A DNA stretch of 64,000 nt. Source: Sisyra terminalis. Lineage: Eukaryota; Arthropoda; Insecta; Neuroptera; Sisyridae. The notes under the pieces were generated by a model. That model had not been told where the DNA came from. It saw only the letters and a list, made by a program, of their open reading frames with translations, and ran no database searches. A program made the position numbers and the translations under genes. The stretch is from positions 1,302,001 through 1,366,000 of the forward strand of contig OY292277.1 in assembly GCA_958496175.1 (NCBI GenBank). Direction: 5' to 3'. This document shows, piece by piece, positions 1 through 13,074 of this stretch (its first letter is position 1; each line of letters starts with the position of its first letter).

Positions 1-1719
1 GCAATGATATCCGCAAAAATAACCGCAAATATCACCGCAAAATAACCGCAATGATATCCGCAAAAATAACCGCAAATATCACCGCAAAATAACCGCAATG
101 ATATCCGCAAAAATAACCGCAAATATTACAGCAAAATAACCGCAATAATATCCGCAAAAATAACCGCAAATATTACCGCAAAATAACCGCAATGATATCC
201 GCAAAAATAACCGCAAATATCACCGCAAAATAACCGCAATGATATCCGCAAAAATAAACGCAATGATATCCGCAAAAATAACCGCAATAATATCCGCAAA
301 AATAACCGCAATGATATCCGCAAAAATAACCGCAAATATTACCGCAAAATAACCGCAATGATATCCGCAAAAATAACCGCAATAATATCCGCAAAAATAA
401 CCGCAATGATATCCGCAAAAATAACCGCAAATATTACCGCAAAATAACCGCAATGATATCCGCAAAAATAACCGCAATAATATCCGCAAAAATAACCGCA
501 ATGATATCCGCAAAATAACCGCAAATATCACCGCAAAATAACCGCAATGATATCCGCAAATATCACCGCAAAATAACCGCAATGATATCCGCAAAAATAA
601 CCGCAATAATATCCGCAAAAATAACCGCAATAATTACCGCAAAAATAACCGCAATGATATCCGCAAAAATATCCGCAAATATCACCGCAAAATAACCGCA
701 ATGATATCCGCAAAAATAACCGCAATAATATCCGCAAAAATAACCGCAAATATCACCGCAAAATAACCGCAATAATATCCGCAAAAATAACCGCAATAAT
801 ATCCGCAAAAATAACCGCAATGATATCCGCAAAAATAACCGCAAATATCACCGCAAAATAACCGCAATGATATCCGCAAAAATAACCGCAAATATTACAG
901 CAAAATAACCGCAATAATATCCGCAAAAATAACCGCAATGATATCCGCAAAAATAACCGCAAATATTACCGCAAAATAACCGCAATGATATCCGCAAAAA
1001 TAACCGCAATGATATCCGCAAAAATAACCGCAATAATTTCCGCAAAAAAAAACCGCAATGATATCCGCAAAAATAACCGCAAATATTACCGCAAAATAAC
1101 CGCAATGATATCCGCAAAAATAACCGCAAATATTACCGCAAAATAACCGCAATGATATCCGCAAAAATAACCGCAATGATATCCGCAAAAATAACCGCAA
1201 TAATTTCCGCAAAAAAAAACCGCAATGATATCCGCAAAAATAACCGCAAATATTACCGCAAAATAACCGCAATGATATCCGCAAAAATAACCGCAACTAT
1301 TACCGCAAAATAACCGCAATGATATCCGCAAAAATAACCGCAAATATCACCGCAAAATAACCGCAATGATATCCGAAAAAATAACCGCAAATATCACCGC
1401 AAAATAACCGCAATGATATCCGCAAAAATAACCGCAAATATCACCGCAAAATAACCGCAATGATATCCGCAAAAATAACCGCAATAATATCCGCAAAAAT
1501 ATCCGCTAATATTACCGCAAAATAACCACAATGATATCCGCAAAAATAACCGCAATGATATCCGCAAAAATAACCGCAAATATTACCGCAAAATAACCGC
1601 AATGACATCCGCAAAAATAACCGCAAATATTACCGCAAAATAACCGCATTGATATCCGCAAAAATAACCGCAATGTAATCCGCAAAAATACCCGCAAATA
1701 TTACCGCAAAATAACCGCA
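1..1719 (+). repeat. SatA subfamily A1, leading block
   Basis: Regular A1 phrases of 24- and 23-bp units with scattered substitutions. A private variant (CAATAATTTC followed by a nine-A run) occurs at about 1,031 and again at about 1,198, which marks a local 167-bp tandem duplication (6 x 24 + 23). Another private variant, TATCCGAAAAAAT at about 1,370, reappears at about 4,831, 5,208 and 5,538 and links this block to the one after the 1,524-bp repeat. Nothing else is seen here. Confidence 0.85.
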
Positions 1720-3243
1720 ATGATATCCGCAAAAATAACCGCAATGATATCCGCAAAAATAACCGCAAATATTACCGCAAAATAACCGCAATGATATCCG
1801 CAAAAATAACCGCACATATCACCGCAAAATAACCGCAATGATATCCGCAAAAATAACCGCAAATATCACCGCAAAATAACCGCAATGATATCCGCAAAAA
1901 TAACCGCAATAATATCCGCAAAAATAACCGCAAATGTTACCGCAAAATAACCGCAATAATATCAGCAAAAATAACCGCAATGATATCCGCAAAAATAACA
2001 GCAAACAACACCGCAAAATAACCGCAATGATATCCGCAAAAATAACCGCACATATCACCGCAAAATAACCGCAATGATATCCGCAAAAATAACCGCAAAT
2101 ATTACCGCAAAATAACCGCATTGATATCCGCAAAAATAACCGCAATGTAATCCGCAAAAATACCCGCAAATATTACCGCAAAATAACCGCAATGATATCC
2201 GCAAAAATAACCGCAATGATATCCGCAAAAATAACCGCAAATATTACCGCAAAATAACCGCAATGATATCCGCAAAAATAACCGCACATATCACCGCAAA
2301 ATAACCGCAATGATATCCGCAAAAATAACCGCAAATATCACCGCAAAATAACCGCAATAATATCCGCAAAAATAACCGCAATAATATCCGCAAAAATAAC
2401 CGCAAATATCTCCGCAAAATAACCGCAATGATATCCGCAATAATAACCGCAAATATTACCGCAAATTAACCGCAATGATATCCGCAAAAATAACCGCAAT
2501 GATATCCGCAAAAATAACCGCAATAATATCCGCAAAAATAACCGCAATGATATCTGCAAAAATAACCGCAAATATTACCGCAAAATAACCGCAATGATAT
2601 CCGCAAAAATAACCGCAATAATATCCGCTAAAATAACCGCAATAATATCCGCAAAAATAACCGCAAATGTTACCGCAGAATAACCGCAATAATATCCGCA
2701 AAAATAACCGCAATGATATCCGCAAAAATAACAGCAAACAACACCGCAAAATAACCGCAATGATATCCGCAAAAATAACCGCAATAATATCCGCAAAAAT
2801 AACCGCAAATATCACCGCAAAATAACCGCAATGATATCTGCAATAATAACCGCAAATATTACCGCTAAATAACCGCAATGATATCCGCCAAATAACCGCA
2901 AATATCACCGCAAAATAACCGCAATGATATCCGCAAATATCACCGCAAAATAACCGCAATGATATCCGCCAAAATAACCGCAATAATATCAGCAAAAATA
3001 ACCGCAATAATTACCGCAAAAATAACCGCAATGATATCCGCAAAAATAACCGCAAATATCACCGCAAAATAACCGCAATGATATCCGCAAAAATAACCGC
3101 AAATATTACAGCAAAATAACCGCAATAATATCCGCAAAAATAACCGCATTGATATCCGCAAAAATAACCGCAAATATTACCGCAAAATAACCGCAATGAT
3201 ATCCGCAAAAATAACCGCAATGATATCCGCAAAAATAACCGCA
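1720..3243 (+). repeat. SatA 1,524-bp higher-order repeat, copy 1
   Basis: The sequence here matches the next block at an offset of 1,524 bp. Shared rare variants include CCGCACATATCA, CCGCAATGTAAT, AACAGCAAACAACACC and CCGCAGAATAA, all in the same order. 1,524 equals 52 x 24 + 12 x 23, so the repeat is in register with the base unit. The left edge is approximate (about 1,720), set where the two copies stop aligning. Confidence 0.85.
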
Positions 3244-4755
3244 ATAATATCCGCAAAAATAACCGCAATGATATCCGCAAAAATAACCGCAAATATTACC
3301 GCAAAATAACCGCAATGATATCCGCAAAAATAACCGCACATATCACCGCAAAATAACCGCAATGATATCCGCAAAAATAACCGCAAATATCACCGCAAAA
3401 TAACCGCAATGATATCCGCAAAAATAACCGCAATAATATCCGCAAAAATAACCGCAAATGTTACCGCAAAATAACCGCAATAATATCAGCAAAAATAACC
3501 GCAATGATATCCGCAAAAATAACAGCAAACAACACCGCAAAATAACCGCAATGATATCCGCAAAAATAACCGCACATATCACCGCAAAATAACCGCAATG
3601 ATATCCGCAAAAATAACCGCAAATATTACCGCAAAATAACCGCATTGATATCCGCAAAAATAACCGCAATGTAATCCGCAAAAATACCCGCAAATATTAC
3701 CGCAAAATAACCGCAATGATATCCGCAAAAATAACCGCAATGATATCCGCAAAAATAACCGCAAATATTACCGCAAAATAACAGCAATGATATCCGCAAA
3801 AATAACCGCACATATCACCGCAAAATAACCGCAATGATATCCGCAAAAATAACCGCAAATATCACCGCAAAATAACCGCAATAATATCCGCAAAAATAAC
3901 CGCAATAATATCCGCAAAAATAACCGCAAATATCTCCGCAAAATAACCGCAATGATATCCGCAATAATAACCGCAAATATTACCGCAAATTAACCGCAAT
4001 GATATCCGCAAAAATAACCGCAATGATATCCGCAAAAATAACCGCAATAATATCCGCAAAAATAACCGCAATGATATCTGCAAAAATAACCGCAAATATT
4101 ACCGCAAAATAACCGCAATGATATCCGCAAAAATAACCGCAATAATATCCGCTAAAATAACCGCAATAATATCCGCAAAAATAACCGCAAATGTTACCGC
4201 AGAATAACCGCAATAATATCCGCAAAAATAACCGCAATGATATCCGCAAAAATAACAGCAAACAACACCGCAAAATAACCGCAATGATATCCGCAAAAAT
4301 AACCGCAATAATATCCGCAAAAATAACCGCAAATATCACCGCAAAATAACCGCAATGATATCTGCAATAATAACCGCAAATATTACCGCTAAATAACCGC
4401 AATGATATCCGCCAAATAACCGCAAATATCACCGCAAAATAACCGCAATGATATCCGCAAATATCACCGCAAAATAACCGCAATGATATCCGCCAAAATA
4501 ACCGCAATAATATCAGCAAAAATAACCGCAATAATTACCGCAAAAATAACCGCAATGATATCCGCAAATATCACCGCAAAATAACCGCAATGATATCCGC
4601 AAAAATAACCGCAAATATTACAGCAAAATAACCGCAATAATATCCGCAAAAATAACCGCATTGATATCCGCAAAAATAACCGCAAATATTACCGCAAAAT
4701 AACCGCAATGATATCCGCAAAAATAACCGCAATGATATCCGCAAAAATAACCGCA
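3244..4755 (+). repeat. SatA 1,524-bp higher-order repeat, copy 2 (12 bp shorter)
   Basis: Direct tandem copy of the preceding block. The offset is 1,524 bp up to about 4,560 and 1,512 bp afterwards. One 12-bp module is missing near 4,560, where TATCCGCAAATATCACC replaces a longer phrase. A few private point differences exist, for example CCGCAAAATAACAGC near 3,775-3,784. The first part of a third copy runs on to about 4,830. Confidence 0.85.
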
Positions 4756-5750
4756 ATAATATCCGCAAAAATAACCGCAATGATATCCGCAAAAATAACC
4801 GCAAATATTACCGCAAAATAACCGCAATGATATCCGAAAAAATAACCGCAAATATCACCGCAAAATAACCGCAATGATATCCGCAAAAATAACCGCAAAT
4901 ATCACCGCAAAATAACCGCAATGATATCCGCAAAAATAACCGCAATAATATCCGCAAAAATATCCGCTAATATTACCGCAAAATAACCGCAATGATATCC
5001 GCAAAAATAACCGCAATGATATCCGCAAAAATAACCGCAAATATTACCGCAAAATAACCGCAATGATATCCGCAATAATAACCGCAAATATTACCGCAAA
5101 ATAACCGCAATGATATCCGCAATAATAACCGCAAATATTACCGCAAAATAACCGCAATGATATCCGCAAAAATAACCGCAAATATCACCGCAAAATAACC
5201 GCTATGATATCCGAAAAAATAACCGCAAATATCACCGCAAAATAACCGCAATGATATCCGCAAAAATAACCGCAAATATCACCGCAAAATAACCGCAATG
5301 ATATCCGCAAAAATAACCGCAATAATATCCGCAAAAATATCCGCTAATATTACCGCAAAATAACCGCAATGATATCCGCAAAAATAACCGCAATGATATC
5401 CGCAAAAATAACCGCAAATATTACCGCAAAATAACCGCAATGATATCCGCAATAATAACCGCAAATATTACCGCAAAATAACCGCAATGATATCCGCAAA
5501 AATAACCGCAAATATCACCGCAAAATAACCGCTATGATATCCGAAAAAATAACCGCAAATATCACCGCAAAATAACCGCAATGATATCCGCAAAAATAAC
5601 CGCAAATATCACCGCAAAATAACCGCAATGATATCCGCAAAAATAACCGCAATAATATCCGCAAAAATATCCGCTAATATTACCGCAAAATAACCGCAAT
5701 GATATCCGCAAAAATAACCGCAATAATATCCGCAAAAATAACCGCAAATA
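4756..5750 (+). repeat. SatA 377/330-bp tandem repeat
   Basis: The variant TATCCGAAAAAAT lies at 4,831, 5,208 and 5,538, giving steps of 377 and 330 bp. Each is followed by the same series of phrases, including the rare ATATCCGCTAATATTACC. The two steps differ by exactly one 47-bp phrase. This block also matches 1,370-1,580 at an offset of 3,461 bp, so it probably derives from the sequence that lay left of the 1,524-bp repeat. Confidence 0.8.
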
Positions 5751-8700
5751 TCACCGTAAAATAACCGCAATGATATCCGCAATAATAACCGCAAATATTA
5801 CCGCAAAATAACCGCAATGATATCCGCAAAAATAACCGCAATGATATCCGCAAAAATAACCGCAATAATATCCGCAAAAATAACCGCAATGATATCTGCA
5901 AAAATAACCGCAAATATTACCGCAAAATAACCGCAATGATATCCGCAAAAATAATTGCAAATATCACCGCAAAATAACCGCAATGATATCCGCAAAAATA
6001 ACCGCAATAATATCCGCAAAAATAACCATAAATATTACCGCAAAATAACCGCAATGATATCCGCAAAAATAACCGCAAATATCACCGCAAAATAACCGCA
6101 ATGATATCCGCAAAAATAACCGCAAATATGACCGCAAAATAACCGCAATGTTATCCGCCAAAATAACCGCAAATATTACAGCAAAATAACCGCAATAATA
6201 TCCGCAAAAATAACCGCAAATATTACCGCAAAATAACCGCAATGATATCCGCAAAAATAACCGCAAATATCACCGCAAAATAACCGCAAATATCACCGCA
6301 AAAAAACCGCAATGATATCCGCGAAAAAAACCGCAATGATATCCGCAAAAATAACCGCAATAATATCCGCAAAAATAACCGCAATGATATCCGCAAAAAT
6401 AACCGCAAATATTACCGCAAAATAACCGCAATGATATCCGCAAAAATAACCGCAAATATCACCGCAAAATAACCGCTATGATATCCGCAAAAATAACCGC
6501 AATAATATCCGCAAAAATAACCGCAATGATATCCGCAAAAATAACCGCAATGATATCCGCAAAAATAACCGCAAATATCACCGCAAAATAACCGCAATGA
6601 TATCCGCAAAAATAACCGCAAATATTACCGCAAAATAACCGCAATGATATCCGCAAAAATAACCGCAATGATATCCGCTAAAATAACCGCTATAATATCC
6701 GCAAAATTAACCGCAAATATTACAGCAAAATAACCGCAATGATATCCGCAAAAATAACCGCAATAATATCCGCAAAAATAACCGCAATAATATCCGCAAA
6801 AATAACCGCAAATATTACCGCAAAATAACCGCAATGATATCCGCAAAAATAACCGCAAATATCACCGCAAAATAACCGCAATGATATCCGCAAAAATAAC
6901 CGCAAATATCACCGCTAAATAACCGCAATGATATCCGCAAAAATAACCGCAAATATTACAGCAAAATAACCGCAATAATATCCGCAAAAATAACCGCAAA
7001 TATTACCGCAAAATAACCGCAATGATATCCGCAAAAATAACCGCAAATATCACCGCAAAATAACCGCAATGATATCCGCAAAAATAACCGCAATGATATC
7101 CGCAAAAATAACCGCAATGATATCCGCTAAAATAACCGCAAATATTACAGCAAAATAACCGCAATAATATCCGCAAAAATAACCGCAATGATATCCGCAA
7201 AATAACCGCAAATATCACCGCAAAATAACCGCAATGATATCCGCAAATATCACCGCAAAATAACCGCAATGATATCCGCAAAAATAACCGCAATAATATC
7301 CGCAAAATTAACCGCAAATATTACAGCAAAATAACCGCAATGATATCCGCAAAAATAACCGCAAATATTACCGCAAAATAACCGCAATGATATCCGCAAA
7401 AATAATCGCAAATATCACCGCAAAATAACCGCAATGATATCCGCCAAAATAACCGCAATAATATCCGCAAAAATAACCGCAAATATTACCGCAAAATAAC
7501 CGCAATGATATCCGCAAAAATAACCGCAAATATCACCGCAAAATAACCGCAATGATATCCGCAAAAATAACCGCAAATATCACCGCTAAATAACCGCAAT
7601 GATATCCGCAAAAATAACCGCAAATATTACAGCAAAATAACCGCAATAATATCCGCAAAAATAACCGCAAATATTACCGCAAAATAACCGCAATGATATC
7701 CGCAAAAATAACCGCAAATATCACCGCAAAATAACCGCAATGATATCCGCAAAAATAACCGCAATGATATCCGCAAAAATAACCGCAATAATATCCGCAA
7801 AAATAACCGCAATGATATCCGCAAAAATAACCGCAAATATTACCGCAAAATAACCGCAATGATATCCGCAAAAATAACCGCAATAATATCCGCAAAAATA
7901 ACCGCAATGATATCCGCATAATTAACCGCAAATATTACAGCAAAATAACCGCAATAATATCCGCAAAAATAACCGCAATGATATCCGCAAAAATAACCGC
8001 AATGATATCCGCAAAAATAACCGCAAATATTACCGCAAAATAACCGCAATGATATCCGCAAAAATAACCGCAATAATATCCGCAAAAATAACCGCAATGA
8101 TATCCGCATAATTAACCGCAAATATTACAGCAAAATAACCGCAATAATATCCGCAAAAATAACCGCAATGATATCCGCAAAATAACCGCCAACATCACCG
8201 CAAAATAACCGCAATGATATCCGCAAATATCACCGCAAAATAACCGCAATGATATCCGCAAAAATAACCGCAATAATATCCGCAAAAATAACCGCAAATA
8301 TCACCGCAAAATAACCGCAATGATATCCGCAAAAATAACCGCAATAATATCCGCAAAAATAACCGCAATGATATCCGCAAAAATAACCGCAAATATTACC
8401 GCAAAATAACCGCAATGATATCCGCAAAAATAACCGCAATAATATCCGCAAAAATAACCGCAATGATATCCGCATAATTAACCGCAAATATTACAGCAAA
8501 ATAACCGCAATAATATCCGCAAAAATAACCGCAATGATATCCGCAAAATAACCGCAAATATCACCGCAAAATAACCGCAATGATATCCGTAAATATCTCC
8601 GCAAAATAACCGCAATGATATCCGCAAAAATAACCGCAATAATATCCGCAAAAATAACCGCAATAATATCCGCAAAAATAACCGCAATGATATCCGCAAA

Positions 8701-9092
8701 AATAACCGCAAATATCACCGCAAAATAACCGCAATGATATCCGCAAAAATAACCGCAATAATATCCGCAAAAATAACCGCAAATATCATCGCAAAATAAC
8801 CGCAATGATATCCGCAAAAATAACCGCAAATATTACCGCAAAATTACCGCAATGATATCCGCAAAAATAACCGCAATGATATCCGCAAAAATAACCGCAA
8901 ATATTACAGCAAAATAACCGCAATAATATCCGCAAAAATAACCGCAATGATATCCGCAAAAATAACCGCAAATATCACCGCAAAATAACCGCAATGATAT
9001 CCGCAAAAATAACCGCAATGATATCCGCAAAAATAACTGCAATAATATCCGCAAAAATAACCGCAATGATATCCGCAAAATAACCGCAAATA
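5751..9092 (+). repeat. SatA subfamily A1, central block
   Basis: Continuous A1 phrases with no gene or insertion. Local echoes are visible. The private variant CGCATAATTAACCGC occurs near 7,916, 8,106 and 8,471, and again near 11,828. It marks short duplications of a few hundred bp. Rare variants such as CGCGAAAAAAACCGC near 6,321 occur once. Confidence 0.8.
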
Positions 9093-10531
9093 TTACCGCA
9101 AAATAACCGCAATGATATCCGCAAAAATAACCGCAAATATCACCGCAAAATAACCGCAATGATATCCGCAAAAATAACCGCAATGATATCCGCAAAAATA
9201 ACCGCAAATATCACCGCAAAATAACCGCAATGATATCCGCAAAAATAACCGCAATAATATCCGCAAAAATAACCGCAATAATATCCGCCAAAATAACCGC
9301 AATGATATCCGCAAAAATAACCGCAAATATCACCGCAAAATAACCGCAATGATATCCGCAATAATAACCGCAATAATATCCGCAAAAATAACCGCAATAA
9401 TATCCGCAAAAATAACCGCAATGATATCCGCAAAAATAACCGCAAATATTACCGCAAAATAACCGCAATGATATCCGCAAAAATAACCGCACAAATCACC
9501 ACAAAATAACCGCAATGATATCCGCAAAAATAACCGCAAATATCACCGCAAAATAACCGCAATGATATCCGCAAAAATAACCGCAAATATCACCGCAAAA
9601 TAACCGCAAATGTTACCGCAAAATAACCGCAATAATATCCGCAAAAATAACCGCAATGATATCCGCAAAAATAACAGCAAACAACACCGCAAAATTACCG
9701 CAATGATATCCGCAAAAATAACCGCAATGATATCCGCAAAAATAACCGCAAATATTACAGCAAAATAACCGCAATAATATCCGCAAAAATAACCGCAATG
9801 ATATCCGCAAAAATAACCGCAAATATCACCGCAAAATAACCGCAATGATATCCGCAAAAATAACCGCAATGATATCCGCAAAATAACCGCAAATATTACC
9901 GCAAAATAACCGCAATGATATCCGCAAAAATAACCGCAATGATATCCGCAAAATAACCGCAAATATTACCGCAAAATAACCGCAATGATATCCGCAAAAA
10001 TAACCGCAAATATCACCGCAAAATAACCGCAATGATATCCGCAAAAATAACCGCAATGATATCCGCAAAAATAACCGCAAATATCATCGCAAAATAACCG
10101 CAATGATATCCGCAAAAATAACCGCAAATATTACCGCAAAATTACCGCAATGATATCCGCAAAAATAACCGCAATGATATCCGCAAAAATAACCGCAAAT
10201 ATGATCGCAAAATAACCGCAATGATATCCGCAAAAATAACCGCAAATATTACCGCAAAATTACCGCAATGATATCCGCAAAAATAACCGCAATGATATCC
10301 GCAAAAATAACCGCAAATATTACAGCAAAATAACCGCAATAATATCCGCAAAAATAACCGCAATGATATCCGCAAAAATAACCGCAAATATCTCCGCAAA
10401 ATAACCGCAATGATATCCGCAAAAATAACCGCAATGATATCCGCAAAAATAACCGCAAATATCACCGCAAAATAACCGCAATGATATCCGCAAAAATAAC
10501 CGCAATGATATCCGCAAAATAACCGCAAATA
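9093..10531 (+). repeat. SatA 1,439-bp duplication, copy 1
   Basis: Sequence from 9,093 onward recurs from 10,532 at an offset of 1,439 bp. From about 9,211 onward it also matches at 1,701 bp. The rare variants CCGCAATAATAACC and CCGCACAAATCACC keep their order in both copies. 1,439 equals 36 x 24 + 25 x 23, so it is in register with the unit. Confidence 0.75.
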
Positions 10532-11400
10532 TTACCGCAAAATAACCGCAATGATATCCGCAAAAATAACCGCAAATATCACCGCAAAATAACCGCAATG
10601 ATATCCGCAAAAATAACCGCAATGATATCCGCAAAAATAACCGCAAATATCACCGCAAAATAACCGCAATGATATCCGCAAAAATAACCGCAATAATATC
10701 CGCAAAAATAACCGCAATAATATCCGCCAAAATAACCGCAATGATATCCGCAAAAATAACCGCAAATATCACCGCAAAATAACCGCAATGATATCCGCAA
10801 TAATAACCGCAATAATATCCGCAAAAATAACCGCAATAATATCCGCAAAAATAACCGCAATGATATCCGCAAAAATAACCGCAATGATATCCGCAAAAAT
10901 AACCGCAAATATCACCGCAAAATAACCGCAATGATATCCGCAAAAATAACCGCAATAATATCCGCAAAAATAACCGCAATAATATCCGCCAAAATAACCG
11001 CAATGATATCCGCAAAAATAACCGCAAATATCACCGCAAAATAACCGCAATGATATCCGCAATAATAACCGCAATAATATCCGCAAAAATAACCGCAATA
11101 ATATCCGCAAAAATAACCGCAATGATATCCGCAAAAATAACCGCAAATATTACCGCAAAATAACCGCAATGATATCCGCAAAAATAACCGCACAAATCAC
11201 CGCAAAATAACCGCAATGATATCCGCAAAAATAACCGCAAATATCACCGCAAAATAACCGCAATGATATCCGCAAAAATAACCGCAAATATCACCGCAAA
11301 ATAACCGCAAATGTTACCGCAAAATAACCGCAATAATATCCGCAAAAATAACCGTAATGATATCCGCAAAAATAACAGCAAACAACACCGCAAAATAACC
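10532..11400 (+). repeat. SatA 1,439/1,701-bp duplication, copy 2 with internal 262-bp repeat
   Basis: Copy of 9,093 to about 9,700. Its first part aligns at +1,439 and its later part at +1,701. The 262-bp difference is an internal tandem duplication: about 10,650 onward repeats at about 10,912. 262 equals 9 x 24 + 2 x 23. The copy ends near the shared variant AACAGCAAACAACACC at about 11,390. Confidence 0.75.
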
Positions 11401-13074
11401 GCAATGATATCCGCAAAAATAACCGCAATAATATCCGATAAAATAACCGCAAATATCACCGCAAAATAACCGCAATGATATCCGCAAATATTACCGCAAA
11501 ATAACCGCAATGATATCCGCAAAAATAACCGCAATGATATCCGCAAAAATAACCGCAATAATATCCGCAAAAATAACCGCAATGATATCTGCAAAAATAA
11601 CCGCAAATATTACCGCAAAATAACCGCAATGATATCCGCAATAATAACCGCAAATATTACCGCCAAATAACCGCAATGATATCCGCAAAAATAACCGCAA
11701 TAATATCCGCAAAAATAACTGCAATTATATCCGCAAAAATAACCGCAAATATTACCGCAAAATAACCGCAATGATATCCGCAAAAATAACCGCAATAATA
11801 TCCGCAAAAAAAACCGCAATGATATCCGCATAATTAACCGCAAATATTACAGCAAAATAACCGCAATAATATCCGCAAAAATAACCGCAATGATATCCGC
11901 AAAATAACCGCAAATATCACCGCAAAATAACCGCAATGATATCCGCAAATATCACCGCAAAATAACCGCAATGATATCCGCAAAAATAACCGCAATAATA
12001 TCCGCAAAAATAACCGCAATAATATCCGCAAAAATAACCGCAATGATATCCGCAAAAATAACCGCAAATATCACCGCAAAATAACCGCAATGATATCCGC
12101 AAAAATAACCGCAATAATATCCGCAAAAATATCCGCAAATATCACCGCGAAATAACCGCAATGATATCCGCAAAAATAACCGCAAATATTACCGCAAAAT
12201 AACCGCAATGATATCCGCAAAAATAACCGCAAATATCACCGCAAAATAACCGCAATGATATCCGCAAAAATAACCGCAATGATATCCGCAAAAATAACTG
12301 CAATAATATCCGCAAAAATAACCGCAATGATATCCGCAAAAATAACCGCAAATATTACCGCAAAATAACCGCAATGATATCCGCAAAAATAACCGCAAAT
12401 ATCACCGCAAAATAACCGCAATGATATCCGCAAAAATAACCGCAATGATATCCGCAAAATAACCGCAAATATTACCGCAAAATAACCGCAATGATATCCG
12501 CAAAAATAACCGCAATGATATCCGCAAAAATAACCGCAATTATATCCGCAAAAATAACCGCAATGATATCCGCAAAAATAACCGCAAATATTACCGCAAA
12601 ATAACCGCAATGATATCCGCAAAAATAACCGCAAATATTTCCGCAAAATAACCGCAATGATATCCGCAAAAATAACCGCAATGATATCCGCAAAAATAAC
12701 CGCAAATATCACCGCAAAATAACCGCAATGATATCCGCAAAAATAACCGCACATATCACCGCAAAATAACCGCAATGATATCCGCAAAAATAACCGCAAA
12801 TATCACCGCAAACTAACCGCAATGATATCCGCAGAAATAACCGCAATGATATCCGCAAAAATAACCGCAAATATTACCGCAAAATAACCGCAATGATATC
12901 CGCAAAAATAACCGCAATAATATCCGCAAAAAAAACCGCAATGATATCCGCGTAATTAACCGCAAATATTACAGCAAAATAACCGCAATAATATCCGCAA
13001 AAATAACCGCAATGATATCCGCAAAATAACCGCAAATATCACCGCAAAATAACCGCAATGATATCCGCAAATAT
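11401..13074 (+). repeat. SatA subfamily A1, last block before the A2 transition
   Basis: Only A1 phrases with scattered substitutions. The CGCATAATTAACCGC variant occurs near 11,828, with a relative containing GCGTAATTAACCGC near 12,950, showing another local duplication of about 1.12 kb. No coding or RNA signal was seen. Confidence 0.8.
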
